Shown here: positions 62,912-64,000 of the stretch, one piece after another
Layout: every line of letters begins with the position of its first letter
Position numbering within the stretch: the first letter of the stretch is position 1
Origin: Neocallimastix lanati (nom. inval.)
Taxonomy: Eukaryota; Neocallimastigomycota; Neocallimastigomycetes; Neocallimastigales; Neocallimastigaceae
Length of the DNA: 64,000 bases
Direction of reading: 5' to 3'
NCBI GenBank assembly: GCA_016946835.1
Contig: JACVTC010000056.1
Location: forward strand, 290,001-354,000
Translations under genes and position numbers: made by a program
Notes under the pieces: generated by a model
Told to the model about the DNA's origin: nothing
The model's database searches: none
The model's input: only the letters and a program-made list of their open reading frames with translations

Positions 62912-63446
62912 GTAATAATAGTATTTATGACAATAATTAAAAATTAATATATATATATATATTTATTTATTATTCCATTTTTTTTATTAATATATATATA
63001 TTTTCCCCCTATTTTTTGTTTTTATATTTTTATCTATTTATATATTATATTGTATTTTCTTATTTTTTTTTTTTTTTTTTTTTTTTTTAGGGAATTCAGA
63101 TGTCATTCGATGAAGAAACAAAGTGTAACTCATAAAAACTTTAATCAAAAAGAAATACCACCATATTACCGTGCCAATAAATATGAAATTGAAAAAGAGT
63201 ACATCGATATTATTGAGCATAACAATGCCGGTGATCCAGATAATAAGAAAATTTCAATTACTCATTCCAGTTATATTGCACCCGAAATTACTATTGGTAA
63301 AAATATATATATATATATATATATGTATTTAAAAAAAAGTACTATTAATTAATTATATCTATTAATTATTATTTTTTTTACTATATATATATTTAAAAAA
63401 ATTAGATCATGCTAAAATGCCAATTCCATTAAGAAACGTAGTTTAA
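58185..63446 (+). CDS. 12-exon gene, candidate flagellar/microtubule-associated protein
   Basis: Exons: 58185-58338, 58753-58878, 59225-59453, 59621-59648, 59809-59889, 60192-60426, 60739-60806, 61020-61274, 61578-61781, 62284-62513, 63091-63296, 63406-63446. They total 1857 nt, or 618 residues plus TAA. Every intron is GT-AG (donors GTAAAT, GTATAT, GTATGG, GTAAGA, GTAATT, GTATAC, GTATGT, GTAAAA) and every junction keeps phase. The 28-nt exon 4 is the least certain. The protein is hydrophilic, without membrane segments, and rich in Asp, Asn, Lys and Tyr. A short motif [ST]-x-[YFRH]-x-x-D-[YF] recurs: TTFRKDY, TMAHDY, STYETDY, TTHRYDF, LTRKDY, SCYETDY. Related stretches are VTHKNF and ITHSSY. 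The C-terminus is PIPLRNVV. Regular short T/S-Y-D-Y/F repeats are typical of axonemal microtubule-lining proteins, and gut fungi have multiflagellate zoospores. The function is inference. Confidence 0.8.
61950..62195. repeat. AAT/AGT/GAT trinucleotide-rich intron segment
   Basis: This lies in the intron 61782-62283. Long runs of AAT, AGT, GAT and AAC triplets look like an asparagine/serine-coding stretch, but splicing of the flanking exons in phase 0 excludes it. Similar triplets occur in coding exons of this gene, so an intronised coding run is conceivable. Confidence 0.7.
62826..62911. repeat. (AAT)n microsatellite in intron
   Basis: About 28 perfect AAT units in the 577-bp intron 62514-63090. 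The intron ends in a long poly(T) followed by AG. Confidence 0.95.
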
Positions 63447-63764
63447 TGATGTTTATATAATACATATATATATATATATTTATATTTATATATACATATA
63501 TATAAATATTTATATATACATATATATAAATATTTATATATATTTTTACAAATTAAGTAAATTAATTCTATACTTTATAATAATAAGGTTAAATTGTTTC
63601 TATTAAATTCAATTTTAAAAATTTTTTTTTATTCCCATTAATAATGAACCCCATAAAATATAATTAACTTTTTTTTTTTTTTTTTATAAGAATTATAAAT
63701 ATTTATTATTATTAGTATTATTATTATTATTAATCTTATATATATTATATATATTTATATAAAA

Positions 63765-63799
<35 letters not shown>

Positions 63800-64000
63800 T
63801 TTTATTAAAATTTTATTTTTTTTTTTAAATAGAAACTATTAATTTTAAAATATTTTTAATTTGATTAAATATTAATTACATTAGAATTTATAAACATATT
63901 TTTAATAAAATATTACAATACAATAGAAGTTATGAAAAAAAAAATATATATATATATTTTTTTATATTTTAAATAAATTTAATAATTTTTCGATACAATT
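63447..64000. other. Downstream AT-rich stretch
   Basis: A palindromic block at 63463-63545 repeats TATATATAAATATTTATATA with internal CATATATA. After it come poly(T) runs (63670-63686 and 63768-63798). No coding signal is seen to the window end. Confidence 0.6.

Overview
The window is eukaryotic nuclear DNA of extreme A+T content. Islands of ordinary coding sequence sit in long deserts of poly(A)/poly(T), (AAAT)n and heptanucleotide arrays. Several features together point to an anaerobic gut fungus (Neocallimastigomycota): this base composition, short AT-rich GT-AG introns, intronless transporter genes that look bacterial in origin, a fragment of a cysteine-rich repeat protein, a subtilisin fragment, and a candidate flagellar gene. 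This assignment is inference; no rRNA or marker gene is present to settle it.

Seven genes look intact. They are a sodium:dicarboxylate/amino-acid symporter (7168-8433, +), a 1146-residue disordered protein (19896-23336, +), a two-exon sugar porter (27783-29532, -) whose first exon is recovered here, an N4BP2L1-like P-loop kinase with an RGG tail (36388-37281, +), a small five-exon nuclear-type gene (39230-41271, +), an ion-transporter-superfamily permease (44208-45626, -), and a 12-exon gene of about 618 residues (58185-63446, +). Splice phases agree at every junction of the 12-exon gene. Its short repeated DY/DF motifs suggest a flagellar or microtubule-associated role.

The rest of the recognisable sequence is relic. 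Region 4.7-5.6 kb has two copies of one unknown gene fragment facing opposite ways. Region 8.9-15.8 kb has an ankyrin-SecA-like helicase pseudogene and a cysteine-rich pseudogene, bracketed by a 97-bp direct repeat. Region 31.9-35.1 kb has a leucine-rich-repeat relic, a subtilisin C-terminus, a Ty1/copia scrap and an ankyrin exon. Region 50.85-57.12 kb has two old LTR-retrotransposon fossils side by side in opposite orientations. Between these lie tandem duplications (1.27-1.71, 25.5, 47.8 and 48.9 kb) and a 125-bp minisatellite (24.66-25.04 kb).

The intact genes do not form one pathway. Three membrane transporters (amino-acid/dicarboxylate, sugar, anion) would fit a nutrient-scavenging rumen fungus. 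No CRISPR array, tRNA or rRNA was found. The strongest leads are the ankyrin-SecA relic, the 12-exon gene and the 5-nt exon (or lost acceptor) in the 39-41 kb gene.
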